A stretch of 64,000 nucleotides of DNA from positions 21,066,162 to 21,130,161 of the forward strand of contig NC_086283.1 of NCBI RefSeq assembly GCF_021018805.1, written 5' to 3'. This DNA is from Prinia subflava. Lineage: Eukaryota > Chordata > Aves > Passeriformes > Cisticolidae. The notes beneath the pieces were generated by a model. The model was not told the origin of the DNA. It worked only from the letters and a program-made list of their open reading frames with translations, and did no database searches. Shown here in pieces: positions 1 to 31,200 of the stretch (positions within the stretch are counted from its first letter, which is position 1; each line of letters starts with the position of its first letter). The position numbers were made by a program, and so were the translations under genes.

Positions 1-84
1 TTTGTGTTCTGTTTTATTAATCTAATGACATCAAAGTGTAAAATTTTATTTTTCAAAACCTCAGATCCCTTAGGACATGAATAC

Positions 85-218
85 CTGGGGCCATAAAGTC
101 CTGACATAGGAGAGAGAATGAAAACATCCTGGAGTGCAGAGTTGTCCATTTTGGAGGACATGCCCATCGTACTTGTTGGGGTTGTAGAGCTGCTTGTGGG
201 GCTGGTTGGGATCACGGG
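85..218 (-). CDS. CNKSR2: CNKSR2-like coding exon 10 (linker after PDZ)
   Basis: This 134-bp exon has acceptor ggttttttacag and donor cccag|gtattc (weaker than the other donors). It starts PVIPTSPTSS, closely matching the family, and continues through a Ser/Thr/Pro/Met-rich stretch to DNSALQDVFI and LSPMSGLYGP plus a split arginine codon. The mammalian protein, as recalled, has a proline cluster after the LQD motif; here that is replaced by LSPMSG. The frame is open, lengths fit and the terminal arginine is kept, so I read it as real coding sequence that has diverged and not as a mis-called exon. The next exon lies beyond position 1. Confidence 0.88.
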
Positions 219-4270
<4,052 letters not shown>

Positions 4271-7200
4271 CTAAGGAAAAAAAATCCATAATTGAAGTTT
4301 GAAAGCTTTCCATTTAACTTGAAATGTGAAGGAAATGTTCTGTTAACCAGCAAGGTCTATTACAATCTCCTCCTTGCAAACATAAGCAGTTTTTATAAAC
4401 ACTGTGGGACTGAAATCGTGCTGCTGCAGCTGGATTTTTTTTTTCTTTAGCCATGTTCCTGAACAAAGTAAAGCAGAAGTGAACAGTTATCCTTTCAATA
4501 ACTTGTGAGATCACTGATCATTTTAAATCAGAAGGTAAGGTCTAGAAGTCATGAAATCATTTCATTCTGAGTTCTGAGTCGCAACGGTGAGTGCTGAGAA
4601 GGAAGCCAGACTGTGCAGGAACAAAATGTGTAGCATGTATGTAAGAGCTGTAAGACCCTGACTGGAGATAAATGATCATTTACTGGTTTATCTGTACAGC
4701 CCCTGGACACAGCTGAGTCTCCAAGTTACTGAATACTGGAAACAGAGCTGTAAAAAAAGAACGTCACTGGTACTGTAAGGATGTGCCACTCAGAAAAAAA
4801 AAAACAACTTAGGGACTGTAGTTTTAATAATAATAATAATCTCGATTACTTAAGTAGCAGTTTGCCATGAATTATTTATACACAAAACCAGAAAAAATAT
4901 TTTTAGGGCTTTTCTCTTTCCTCTGCCTTTTCTGTCTCAGTCAGAGCAGATTTTTACAGCAGTAGTACCTGGCCATGGTAAAGACCTGTCACAAATGTTG
5001 TGACTCCCACAAATCTGACTAAGCAGACCAGCACTGAGCAGGAATTGGAATGCTGTGTCCATACAGCAGTTCCCAGACACAACCTTCCCAAGGCAACTGC
5101 ATCAGCCATGAAATGAACTTGTGAGAATGAAAAGCTTAGTGAATTCCAGAACAAGAACAGCACCAATATATGACAGCAGTAAATATTTTTGTACTGGCCA
5201 TGTTTGACTTGTCAGAGTTCACTAATAACATTTTAATCATAATTTCTCTTCTGACCAAAGTGTGAATTCCCACTGCTATTAAAAATGAGGAAAATAAATT
5301 ATTTAGGTGCTCAGACACAGAGCAGTCTACTTTCACCCCCTTGTTATATAAGCTGGAGTTTATAATGATTTCCTCTTAGAGGAAGACAGTATCTGATTAC
5401 ACAGAAAGGTGAAGGGAAAATAATAGAAGAAAATCTCTAAGAGAATTGAACTAAAATCCTCTTCTAAGGGCTGAAGAGAATTTGGGATACCAACTGTAAG
5501 GTTACAAGCTGCCTCTACAGTGAGCCAAAGCCAGGATCCCACTGTGAGCATCCACCTGGGATAGAACTGCAAGAAGTGTCAGAATTCCAAAAAGGATTTT
5601 AAAAGCTTTTAAAAGTTCAGTTCCATTTTTAATGCTGCTGTTCTATTGAAAACTTTCTAAAAATGTACAGGCCATAGGAAACCAAAAAACAGCAGTAATT
5701 GTAAATAGGTCACAGCCAAACAAATGCAAGGATGGCGGCTTGCATCCCAAAAACTCCTCCAGTTTGGGCTGTGTTTATAAAAGCCCATTTTTTTTTTCTC
5801 TTTTACTCAATTATAGAAATCAAATGGAACTCTCTGTGATTTTTATAGATTGATGTAAATTTCAGATTGCCGAAATCCTTAGAGTTCCGTGGGCTTCTTT
5901 TAGAAAAGAATGATAAATAATTAAGTTAACGATAAATTATTCCAATGAGAACCTTAATGACAAAACCATTAAATACCAAGATCTATCAGAGAACCGGCTG
6001 CAGTCATTACTACTGGGTGATGATAAAATGCTCTCAGGAATTTGGACAAGTTATTATAAATTGTTTTCCTAAAAATATCTTTGAAAAAAGAAAAGTGGTT
6101 ACAGTGGATTAAAAATCTTAGTTGAAAACCAGCCCTTGAGTGAGATTTTGACATTTAGTCCTAAAGAATCAATCTTTAAAGCAATTACTGACTTCTAGCT
6201 CTGGTAAGATGCATTCTCCAGAAAGATATTTTGCTCCTTTAAGATTTTTAGCCCATACAGTCAAAATCAAATTCTACACAATGGGTTAAGCTATTTCAGC
6301 GAGAAAAGTTAAATTAAAATTAGAATAATGAAGAAATAAACCACTAATGTGATACTTTTTATTTTCCTCCATAAATGAAAATGGATGCTAATTTAGATAC
6401 TAAAGATGGAAGAAACCCAGAAGAGTGCAAAAGAATTCACTCAAAATAGTCAGAGACAGGCAGATGTTTGAAATTTTTGTAGTTTATACTGAAGATTGCC
6501 ACAATCATTAATTTTTTATTTGTTTGTACATCCCCAGTGTGGAAAGAAGAGATCCAGGTGGAAACCTGTAGAAACCTGTGGACTACTGTCTATATTAAAG
6601 GATTTGTTAATTTTCTCATAGAAACTATGCAGTGGAAAATTAACAATATAGCAACATTAAAAATAATAGTTCTAAAAATATTAATTGCTAAAATAATTAA
6701 TTCCTTTATCAGGAAATCCCACAATGCTGAGGTAATTTTGTAGACCCAAACCTGATAGTTTTGTAGGACCTCTTAACTAATATGTTCAGAGAAATATAAC
6801 CCACTTTCATTAACAGCAAAACAGTGTTTTTTATATCTTCCTTAGACTCTCCTCATAATAACTTTTCTCATTCTCATTCAGAAGATCTGGATTTGCATGA
6901 ATGGGATTTGGAATGCATCCGACCAGCAGTAGGGATTTCAGCATCGCTATAAATCCAGAGTCTGTTCATGCCGGAAAAGCACCTTTTCTCCCTTTTTAAA
7001 ATAAAGCCTACCTGCTTGGGGATGACTCACTGCAGATCTGTAGGAAAAATTCATATTAAAAATTCCTAATGCTACAGATGCACACACACACAAAAAAAAA
7101 ATCAGTGTGTTTTTGGGTGTCTGCAGAGGCATGAAGTGCATGATATATTTGTCTATCAAAAGAAACTGAGAAAGCAGCTGAGCTGTTGTACACAGTGGTG

Positions 7201-8654
7201 TTTATCAGAGGATTCCAGTGGTCTGAACCCCCACAGCAGTTATTCACCTCCCTGTCAATTTCTTCCAAACACACTATACCTATTTGTTACGGTAGGAATT
7301 TCGAAGTAAAATTTAGCTCAGATGGTGGAACTGGGGGTGCACAGGGGAGAGAGGCATCTGCTTCTTTCTCTGCTTTCCCTGAAAATTCTGGGGACAAGGC
7401 AGGAACAGGGTGCCTCAGTTCCTTCACTGCCTTACCAAACCTTATCAGCACTCAGAAAAATTGAGAAGTTTTATGAAATACGGAACCGCTGAGTGCACCT
7501 CATAGAAGGAAGGGAGGTCACACCTTAATTTGCTTGGGGGACTTGAGCCTGTTCTGTTCACTGGATCACCTGCCAGCTCTGCTGCTACCTGGGGTGGTGA
7601 GACACAGAGCAATAACTAACAGGAATTTAAAAGCTCCCCTGTCAGGCATTTGGTCTGGAAATCAGTTGTGCCAAATATTTTCTAAATATTTATATCCCAC
7701 TATATTGCACACCACCTGAAAACAAGTAATTCTGCTCTGACTGCGGTAACCCCTCACAGGAACCAGGACAGATGTTTCCCCTCCTGACTCTTTAAATACA
7801 TAAGCAAAGCCATCTGGATATTTATTTGAACCTGCAAAGTTTGACCTCTCTTCATATTTGCATTAAAAAAAAAAAAAAAACCAGCTTGTGTAAACCCAAC
7901 TTTTTTAAAGGAAGCAGACTATCATCTTTTCATATTTTAAGTAATTCACTTTGCCTCATTAGAGAATTAATCAAGGGAGCTGTTTTGATTAACATGGAAA
8001 TCAGAAATTATTATTAGACAAAAATGTGCTGGAAGATCATAAGACTGTTTTCTGTCACTGAATGGGAAGCTCGTCATTAACACCTGTAGATGATTCACTC
8101 TCATTAATATTCGAGCTGCTCCTAACAATAATTGATGATGGAAAACCAAATGTTCTCCCATTATCTTACATAGTTATTTTCATTAACTAACCAAGAGACA
8201 CAGCTAGAATCCAAGAAGCAAGATCTACTGTTGGAAGAGAGGCTTTACTGAGTCTTTCTGAAAGGCAGAATCTGGATAATAAGTAACATGTGGCACTTTG
8301 TTTGGGAACAGAAGGACATCTTTTGGGGAAAGAAGTTCAAATTCTCATGACATCTTTTGTCCTTTTTTTTTTTCCCTGCCTGTATTTCCCAACACAGAGT
8401 GTGCTGACACACAGATGGTGTGACCTGGCACTGCATTTACAGAATTACCTCCACCTAAAATGAGTTCTCATCAGGACTCATATTTACAATTCAGCAAACA
8501 GACAACGAGGGTATTAATTCAATGACTGTCTTCACACAAATAAATTAGTGCTGAAATTATTTCATTGTACCAGGCTCTTGACACACTTAATTTCAAGCAT
8601 GTAATTTGACAACGAACTGTATGAAAGGGCATTAGGCTGCTGATCATGTATTTA

Positions 8655-8950
8655 AAATCAAAGTATATTTGGGGTTTGAAGGGACACTTAAAGGTCATTT
8701 AGTCCAACCCCTCCTGCCAGGAGCAGGGACATTCTCAAGTAGGTTGCTCAGAGCCCAGTCCAGCCTGGCTTTGGTCACTTCCAGGGATGGTGCAGCCACA
8801 GCTTCTCTTGGCACCCTATGCCTGCAAACAAATGTCTTCCTTATATCTGGTCCAAATCTCCCCTCTTTCAGTTTAAAGTTGTTGCTTCTCTACAACAGAT
8901 GCTGCTAAAAACCTGTCCCCGTCTTTCTTCTGTGCTCTTGAAAGCACAGG
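8655..8950 (-). mobile_element. CR1 LINE, 3' fragment
   Basis: On the plus strand this reads as the reverse complement of a CR1 3' end: ggtcatttagtccaacccc, then ggttgctcagagcccagtcc, then tccagggatggtgcagccac and tctcccctctttcagtttaaa. These blocks occur in the same order in avian CR1 copies. The 5' part is truncated, as usual for CR1. Boundaries are approximate and divergence is considerable, so it is an old copy. Confidence 0.88.
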
Positions 8951-11740
8951 ATCCATCATTCCAAAGAACAACCTCGAATGTGAAAATTCAACTACTTTAG
9001 TTAAAACCAGCAGCTGTGTCAAAAGGATATAAGAAACATGTAACACAACAGATTTATTACAGATATTTCTGTGGCCTCTTGCTCTGGCATAGCAGTGTTT
9101 TATGCCTTAAGGAATTGTTTCTCTTTCTGGTCTTTATTGCCTCTGTCTGTGGAAAAAGAAGGATTCTGTCTCAGCCCCAGCTGAGAGCTGAGCTAACCAA
9201 ACTGAAATTCTTAAGTAATTTCTCTTCCAGTGAGACAGATGACATATTTTCCTTTTTACCCACTACATTTCCTTAATGTGCCTATCTAACTTAACACCTT
9301 TGATAGCTGTAAAGGACTTGAAGACTACACAGTATTTCAGACAAGATAATACTAATGTCAAGATAGTGGTATCCAAACTCAGTTTCTCCTGGAAACCTGT
9401 TCCTGATTAATTCCAAGTTCATCTTTGCCATTTTCAGTCACATCAGCTCTATGGTGCTCAGTTGGTCTGGGATTAATTACTAAAGTCTGACTCCTGGAGT
9501 CTTGCCAGGTGCTCCTGAGTAACATCGAGCTTTCAACAGGAATTACTAAAAGCCTTATTATTGCTCTCTGTCCTATGAAATAACCTTCAAATCCTAACCC
9601 TCAAAAGAGAAAAAAAAATAGAAGACAGAGAAATTCTGTTTTCCCTTGTTTACAAATCACTTCTCTATTCAGAAGTAGACAAAATACTTTACAGGTAGTT
9701 AGGTAGGTGAATCAATATTTACTTGATCTTCAAGATTTTCATTATCTGAAAAAACTATCCAAAAAGGAACATCAACACAACTTAATTTTCATAATTTTAT
9801 GCTGAAAAATAACTACAATATAAAACCTACTATTTCAACTAAGCAACAGAAAATACACTGCCTAAGGAGTAATTGTTAATTTTGTAAACGAAGAAGTGCT
9901 ACAGTGGCATCTTTAGTACTTTTGTATAATTTTATGGGAGAGGAAGTAAAAATCTACAAGACACTGGCAGAATTGGTGCCTGTTGTTATTGTAGGGAAAA
10001 ATAAAGAGTTAGGGTGGCAGTAATTTAGAATGTATAACTTATTCTTTAAGTTTCTTACTCTGTTTTATTAAAATCCTATAAGCAAGAAGAACAAGCAAAA
10101 AAGCAAATAAGGAAATTGGATAATGATTAAATGATCTTAACAGCCAGTGGTGAATCGCCTGCTTTAATTAATTTCTTGCTTAAAGTACTATTATTTTTTC
10201 TTTGATCTTTGTAATTGTATTACTGAGTGTTCCTTGGTTAGACCAGATTCCATGTGGAAAGGCTTTTATTTCTCACTTTTTCAGTTGCTGCGTGACATAA
10301 TTTGGAAGCCACTCTCCTTTAATGCCTCCTGAACACTTTTTAACTCTCAACTCCATTGAAAAGGTATTGGAAAAGTCAAGAAAACTTTAAAAAGCTGCGA
10401 CCATTCCCTGGGGAGTCTGTTCAGTGCCCAACCACCCTCTGTGGGGAGTTTCTCCTGAAATCCAAGCTAACACTCCCCTGGAACAGCTTTGGGCTCTGTA
10501 GTCTCACTTTTGCTCTTTCAGCACCACAGTTCCAAACTACCCAAGAGTGCATCCTTGCCCTGGACAGCTCCATAACTCGCTGTGAAAAATGCAGAGTGAT
10601 ACAGTTGGGAATTTAAAGAGGATGCTGATGAGGGCCATGCATTAGGATGACAAACTGGAAGTGCTCAAATTATCCACCTTACTAAAAAAAAAGTGATGAG
10701 CTAATTTGATTGCATCCTGAAAATACCTAAAAGAGAAACCTGCTCTCCAATTTAAGAGATAAAAATACATCAAGATCAAAGGACTGGAAGCTTGTGCCAG
10801 ACAAATAAAATTACTTTTCACCCCCCAGCAATGAGAATAATTAACTGCCAGAGCAATTTATTACAGGTTGTGGGAACATCAATGAAAGTTTTAAAACTCA
10901 AATGATCATATTAAATGAATATGAATTTGTCTAGAAAATACACTGGCCTAGTTCAGTCAGGTGCTGGTGGTCAGCTGTAGGATTGGAATCTGCTAAAAGA
11001 GATCCATACTTTCTCTGCTCAGGGAAGTATTTCCAGCAGTGGCAAGACAAACAAAATGACATTTTTTAATCATCTTCAGAACAGGTTCTTCCAAACACAT
11101 TGTGTTGAAGAGGATTTATATTTGATATAATAGAAAATATTGGTACCAAAATGCTACAGAAGCATCAACCTTAAACAAATGTCTTGGTCAGAAAAACACA
11201 GAAAAAAGTCTTCTGTGGAAAAACTGTGGGAACACCAGAGATCTACAAGTTCTCTGACCCCCCAGTCATAAATTTCAAATGGGTTACACCCCTTTTTATG
11301 AGCTAATATTAGAATATTGATTATGTGGAAATCTAATGAGCTGTTGCCTTTGAATTATTCCTGTCCACTAATGGAAATAATGCTAATTATAAGCAAAATA
11401 TGGATCATCATAATGTGATAACTCAGGGGAAGAAGGAGCAGAGCTGAGGGTGGTTTGCAGCAAGGAGTGCCAGAAGTGACTTAAAGGACACACTTGAAGA
11501 TCTAAGGGATATTTAAAGTATTAAAACTTCTAATCCATGAGGGGTGAGACTTGGACATACACCTCTGAACCACTCAAACACTCACTATTACTGCCTGGTT
11601 TTCCAAACTGAAGTCATAATGAGACTTTCCCAGCCATTTCAAAGCAAGAATAAATTTCCAAAAGAACCAATGCCGTTTATCTCTTTCCTTGGCTTGTTAG
11701 AAACTTAATGAATAATTAATATATTATGAGTTTTTTATTT

Positions 11741-11780
11741 TTTAGAAAAAAAGTCTTTTATTTAGAAAAAAAGTCTTTTA
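11741..11780. repeat. exact 20-bp tandem duplication
   Basis: The 20-mer tttagaaaaaaagtctttta occurs twice head to tail with no difference, which suggests a recent slippage-type duplication in intron 8. Confidence 0.95.
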
Positions 11781-12794
11781 CAGACTCAGCTGTTGGTCCT
11801 GTGCCCTCAGGTGGAAAGCGATTACAAGTATCAACCACCTTGAGCCCTCTGTAATAACAGACATAGAAAGAGTTGCTAAAAAAGCCAATTCTTGAGAAGC
11901 TGAATGGGGGATTTCACCTATGGGAGTAAAGATTAAATCAGATCTGTCACTTGAAGAGTATGTTTGATGGAGAAAGCCAGTGTAATGCATATTTCAGCTT
12001 GTAACTATGACAACTCTCTAATACAGATAAGAGCTGTGTGTTGCATTAACATTTAAAGTGTAAATGAATAAGTTATACTTCTTTTCAAGAGAAAATATTT
12101 GCTCTCTAATCATAAGATTTTAATAGCCAGATTTTCATATTTCCACTTCACACAAGTGACAGACAGAAAGAGATTTCTTAATTTTGCAGCCGCTGTGTCT
12201 GGAGATGGAGTTCACCAGGACAAAGTGAAATAGCTAAATTAGAAGTTTCTTAGGAAGTTATCATTGTCCTTGTCACTACTCATGCCTCAGTGCTCCTTTC
12301 ACCTGTAGCTCCAGCAACACTGGAGCTATTTAAATTATATTTAAATTACATGCTGCAATACTGAGGTTCAGCAGCCACGTGCTTACAGGTATCTTAAAAA
12401 TAAATCTCCATCTGAGAAGGCCCAAACCTGGCAGATTTCTATCAATGCTTTAATCATTTTTATAACTTTCCCCCAACAGATTCAGAATACACAGCTGTTA
12501 CAGCACTTCTGCATTATTAATCTGGATCCTGCATTAAACAGAATGCAAAATTCTGTTCAAGAGGAGAAGTTAAACCAGCTGGCAAGTGCATAATGAGAAG
12601 TCTAAGAACTTCAAGGAAATATTCTTGGATCTCCTTATATAAGAAGAGTATGATGTTAAACAGCAGCTGTGCAAAATGTAAATTTGGCTTAATCCTTCTG
12701 GGCTGGTTATGGACTCAATTTGGGCCTTTTCTTATTAAGAATAAGCAGTGAATATGATGTTGAGAAAGACATAAATAACAATAATAATAATTTA

Positions 12795-25664
<12,870 letters not shown>

Positions 25665-28187
25665 CTACAAAGAAAAACAAGTCAATAGAATCCCTCGTAT
25701 CGAACTGGAACTACAAGTGGAGAAATCCTTATTCTAAGAACAAGCCAAGAAAAAAGAGATAATTTTAATTCTTAGCACTGTAAAAACTACAGGTGTATGA
25801 AAGTCAAGAGCAAGTCATTAAGGGAACAGAAAACATCCATATATGTCAAGAAAATGTACATGTATGAACAGTTCTGCTGTAGAAGAACATCTGTATCTCT
25901 AAACTATCTTCTCCACTCCAACCATGTGCACTTTAAAAGCATAAGAACAAACCCAATGAACTTCATCTTTATGATCATAAATACAATGGAAGCAGAGTGA
26001 AATAAGTAAAAATAAATGTCTTATGCAACTGAATAACCTATTTTGTCTACCAAATGATGATATCATACCTACCAACTGTGATAATTAGGTGAATTCTGCT
26101 CCTCAACTTGGAAAATTTCCTTTGTTAAAAATTACCCTGGCAGAGAAGTGCCTTAGTTAACCCATTTCCTGAAGTAAAATTCTTATGCATCTTTGAACAC
26201 ATCCTTTAACTGATATTCTACATCACCTCAACTATGCAATGATTTTGTTATCCTGCCTTCCAGCTAAAGATCTCAAATCTTAATGCAAATCCACAGAAAC
26301 ACCTTCAAAGCAGGAGCCCCATTGCATGGACAGTAGCAGTGGGTCTGACAAATTAAACCCATCTGTCAAAGCAAAGTTTGTAGGTCAGAGAGGAGCTGAG
26401 CTGAACTCTCAGACAAGATTCATGTGGAAAGATTTATTCCCAAATGTCTGTGTGTTGCTTAAAGCACTCTCCTTCAAAAGGTCTATGCCTGAAAATGCTT
26501 GAACCTAATGTGAAAGAATTCATTTAACAGAACTTCAGGATGTGTTTCCGGTCGAGGCTGTGCTGCGTGCATCTATTTTGCTTTGGGGACTGTACTCTCA
26601 TTTTTCCTAATTATACGAAATCCCAGTGAAATCCCTTCAGGGAAGTTTTTCTTTCAGGCATTTGCAAAAGCATGAGGCTTTCTAATATCTCATTTGACAC
26701 TAACCACAGAAGTTAAACAAATAAAGTTGTCACAATGAACAAGTTAACTGCCTAAATTTATCGGTTGTATTTCCATTCACTGTGCAGTTACTCATCTGGA
26801 AATCCAAGGACAGCTCTGGAGCCCTGGCGGTGGCATCTGGATTTTGTATCATCTGCAAGATGCAAAGCATCCCACTGAGGTATGTGCGACTGCAGTTAAA
26901 GGTCACCATTTCCACAAGTATTTCAAGCAGTTTCAGCCTGGGGCCAGAACCCCTGACCAGAACTTGGGTCTCATCTTCTCCCAGCAGAGAGGGAGAAACT
27001 CAAAAAATCTCCAGTGTAGTGGGAGCTGCTGCTGTGTGTGAGTACATTCTCTATCCAGCTTTTGAATTACTGCCATGTCAGTGCCATAATTACCATGCCA
27101 CTGGCCAGTGCCAAGATACTACCATAATTTCCAACTGAAAACCTCTCTATGCCTAAAAATGAGAGCATTTGCACAGATTAGTTGCAGACAAAATCCCTGA
27201 GAGAACAACATTTTCTACTTTTTATCTACTTTCTACGTTATGCATTTCTACATAATGTGTTAACCTTAGAGTTGCCTCATGAAAATACTTTTTTTTAAGT
27301 AAAATATATAACAAAGAAGTTTTCATCAAATCAACCTGGTCTGTGGAAGGTGTACCTGACACTGTTAGAATTGTGGGCTGAAAGGTGTAAAAAATTTTAT
27401 ATATATATATATATATATAAAAATCTGTGTGTGTGTATACACACCCCAAATCCCAGAAGGTATCAGGTGCTTTTAAAAGTTCTATTCATACCCAGGTTTG
27501 CAATAGTAAGCATCTTTTTTTCTTCTAAAAGTCACTGCACGCTTTCTAAATTTAACAGCACATCAATGTTTTATGACAGATTTTAATCCCTGCTGGAAGC
27601 AGAGTATGTGCAAAAGGCTTTAAAAAAAAGAAGAAAAAAAAGGAGTCAGGCACTTGGGCAGAGCTTGTCAAAAGCTTATCTGAACTTGTAAATCCTTTGA
27701 GAGTTCCCTTTCACCACAGGCTTTAACTCTATCTCAATGTCAGTACAGGTTTTCAGTGTTGCTAAGAGGAAAATATAAAGTATTTTAACTTGAAGGCCAA
27801 TATCTAATCAATAATCTTGAATAAGATTCTTCCACTCCACTTTGTCATCAGATTTTTTTGAGTTCTGAAGGCATAAAATGCTCAGTCTGACAACCAGTGA
27901 TGTACCAGGTCTATGGATCTGACCAGCCATCCTCATAGGAATATTAACTATACAGAATATTGTGCAGCTTCTAAACCTAAAACAATAATTTTGTATTTGT
28001 AATTAGCTGTAGCTATAACAGAGAGCATTAATGTAGGGAACTTTAATTTTTTAGCAACTGATATAATTCATCAGAAATTATGCCAAAGAGTAAGGAATTT
28101 TATATTCCTATAGCATCTTTATTTTTTGAAAAAAATCATTTCCATGCATGGGGTAAAAATAGAGAATACCAAAGCAGAATTACTTAC
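25665..28187 (-). other. intron 5 of the CNKSR2-like gene
   Basis: About 2.5 kb between exons 5 and 6, with a TA/GT microsatellite at 27398-27445 and otherwise unique sequence. Confidence 0.75.
27398..27445. repeat. compound TA / GT microsatellite
   Basis: A run of eleven TA units (27398-27419), then a short GT run and tatacacac. Likely polymorphic in length. Confidence 0.92.
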
Positions 28188-28229
28188 CACATGAAGAATT
28201 TTATTTTCTGTTTCATACACTGTACAATC
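28188..28229 (-). CDS. CNKSR2: CNKSR2-like coding exon 5 (micro-exon, CRIC)
   Basis: This 42-bp minus-strand exon encodes exactly 14 codons, DCTVYETENKILHV, between an acceptor ending ttaacacag and a donor gtg|gtaagt. It matches the mammalian CNKSR2 peptide I recall at every position and is phase 0 on both sides, so skipping it would keep the frame. It forms part of a CRIC helix. It is separated from exon 4 by a 10.4-kb intron that contains the provirus, and from exon 6 by about 2.5 kb. Confidence 0.95.
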
Positions 28230-28984
28230 CTGTGTTAAAAGAGAGAAAAACCTATGAAATGAATGTCAGATTAAATTTCTTATTAAGAAATAAAAGAAGG
28301 GTTTATGCTGTTAACAATCTCTTACACATTCCCGATCAACCTTAAGACTTGCTACTTTTGGAGTAGTCATTTTCCTATTTTAGCTATCATTTTAAGAATA
28401 ATCAATCTTACACTCCATAATTTCAGTGCCACTTTTACCTTGCTTTTGCTTTAGTGGTATTACAGGGGTTAAAATACTGTTTTTCCTTCATGAAACAAAC
28501 CATACAAATTGCTAAAAGGGATCTCCTGCCTCTATTACTTATTAATGTTTGAAGGATCCCCCAGTGTGACCCTCTGGAAATTGGAACACAGCCACGGCCA
28601 AGGGGTTTGCACCATCCCCTGCAGGTCTGCCCACCTCCTCCTGCCACTCCAAATCTCAGGTTATATTCTGCAAAAACATAAATAAAAAAGGGAAATACAG
28701 AAAATATCTCTTCCAAGCAGAGTGAGATTAGAACAGGGTCTCCCCAAGTCTTGGCTCCCTCTCAAGCCCCCAGCCTGGCTTCCTTTCCCCTCATTATATT
28801 GGGAAATTGTTAAATCATTCTCCAAGTGCTACTCCACATTGGAAAAGGCTTTTACAGAGTAAGATATGGGATAATTTAAAAACTTGTCTTCTTCATTCAG
28901 TATTTTTTCCTTGAATAAGCTTTCAAGTAAAATTTAACTTGCCGATAATACCTGAAAGCTCCCTTCAGTAATTTAAGATTCCCT

Positions 28985-29092
28985 TAAGTTCGGAGCCTGG
29001 TGGTGGCAACACCAAGGCTGAGAGTTTTGTCCCTGTATGGGCTTAAGAGTTGGACTTGTTATAGGGGACCCTTCTAACTCAGAACATTCTGT
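28985..29092 (+). mobile_element. CR1 LINE, 3' end fragment
   Basis: Contains ggagcctggtggtggcaaca, gttttgtccctgtatgggct, agttggacttgttatagggg and ctcagaacattctgtgat, a diverged CR1 3' end in sense orientation. Boundaries are approximate. Confidence 0.72.
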
Positions 29093-31126
29093 GATATCCC
29101 TTCAAGCAGCTTAAGATTCCCCATAGTTCTCAAAATTTCCTCTTTTTACTGGATCTTAATGTATTAGCAATAGGAGTTAATTGCTTCAGATCTCCCACAA
29201 CACAATTCCAGCCCCCTCATTCCCTGTACCCTGAACACTCAGTCTGGGCTGGCACTTCTCTGGAGGTCTCTGCTCCCCTTCTCCAGCAGCCCAAACCCTT
29301 GGTTGTTCCCATCCAGCTCCCAGACCTTGTCCCTTGGGTGTCCCTTCGAGGATTTTTTCCCCGAGCCCCACTGAGGCAGCTGCTCCAAACTCTCAGCCCA
29401 AGGAACTGCCTTTCCCTCAGCTCTGAAGGTCAGTATTTATTTTGGAGGATTTCTGCTTCCGTGGAGAAATTAATTTCTAAATGACTACAGTTTAAAGACT
29501 ATTGCTACAAAATAAGAAAGTAAAAATCAGAAGATTGGGAGCGCCAAGCAACACAGAAGAATTTATATTAGCATTTCATGGTCAAGTATCACTTTGATGT
29601 TTCCTCTGTATTCATACTGTTATTTTCTAGAGCACAAAAAAAATTCAATTAGTCAGTTTGGCTGGCAATGCCCAAGGCAGTTTTTTCTACAAGTTTTGCA
29701 CACTTCAAACAGCTCATCCACATCTCCTTTTAACCCTCCACGTACCAAGAGAACAAAATGATCACAGCAGGGCTTCCAGCTTGACTTCAGAGCTAACGTT
29801 CCTGTCTAAATTATTCCTTTCATTTCTGTGCTAGAAATACAATATGAACCTCCCTCTGAACAAACTTAATTACTTCAGGTCAAAGAGTAGAAGACTTATG
29901 TATAGCAAAACTGAAATTTTACTGTTTTGTAGAGCAGAATTAATGTTAGCTGTACTTATGTTGCACATTCAAGATTACATTAGCATGAAAAATGTTAATG
30001 GCTTTGGGATTCCTTCCAAAATAGATGCATATTGACTTTTTTAAAAAATACATCAGCCTAGTTTAACTGAGAGGTTAAAAGCACTTACAGTGTTATGTTA
30101 AAATATTAAGATATCTAGGTCACAATATTCTTCTGAATTATTTTTCTCTGATACATAGCAATGCACTAGGGATCTCATTAACAAAATAATCTTCCAGGAC
30201 TACCATTTATAGGATGTTGATCTATTTTTCTTATAAAATAAATAATAGTCATAGTCACATTCTTTCTACATTCTCCAGTAGCAAGATGGCATGATAAAAA
30301 TATTTGTTCTTAAAGTTTAAAATAACCTATAAATTAGTAGCTGTGTTCTATTTCCACTCTGTAAAAGGATAAAACCCAGGAATTACAAAACCAGTCACAG
30401 CAGCAGTGTTGCAAGCCAGGCAAGGACTGCATTGTCCTGAACATCCAAAATTGGAAGGTGCAGCACACCTTTGTCTCTGATAAAGTGAAACTGCTCCTCT
30501 GCATATTCATAAAGAGGAAAGGTCAGTGGGACTTGTGCTCACCCATGCCCTAGTCAAAATTGCTGTTTCTAATTCCAAAAGAGGGAAGAAATGCAAGAAC
30601 AACAAAAAATTTGCAGATACCATAAAGAATGTCTTATGGCAGTTTCTTGAGGGCAGTTAACGAACACATTAGAAAATGTAAAATATTTAGTTCATTAACT
30701 TAGTTCTGTGAAACAGCATGAGTTAAGTCAACTACTGAAAAGCAGCTGAGACCCTACAAAGGAGCATTTCCCACTCCACCACCACAGGAGAGTTCTACAG
30801 CAGACTCTGAGTGGTGGATATAACAAAGTGATATTTCAAAATACACTGCTGACATGCATAAAGTGAAATACTTCTGAAATTCCGACATCCAAAAGAAAGG
30901 GTTCACTCTGGAATAAGGCAAATATACAATGGCAAATGCACAGAACTGACTAATTTGACTTGGTCCAAAGGTAGAGGCTTGATCAGAATGTATTTTTAGA
31001 AAAGAGTGAACAGATGTTTGATGAAATGTTCTTTAGCAAATGCAAGCAAAATAAGATGGAGGGGCTGAAAGCTGAAGTCTGCAAAGTTCAAACTGAAAAT
31101 AACACCCAGGTTTTGCATGACAGCTG

Positions 31127-31200
31127 CTGAATCACAGGATAATTCTGGTGGAAGGGGCCTCTGGAAGTTATCTGGTCTGACCACCTCCTCAGGGGAGGCT
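31127..31200 (-). mobile_element. short CR1 LINE 3' fragment
   Basis: Plus-strand text atcacaggataattctggtg and gaaggggcctctggaagtta then tctggtctgacc corresponds to the reverse complement of a CR1 3' terminus. Only about 70 bp is recognisable. Confidence 0.72.
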
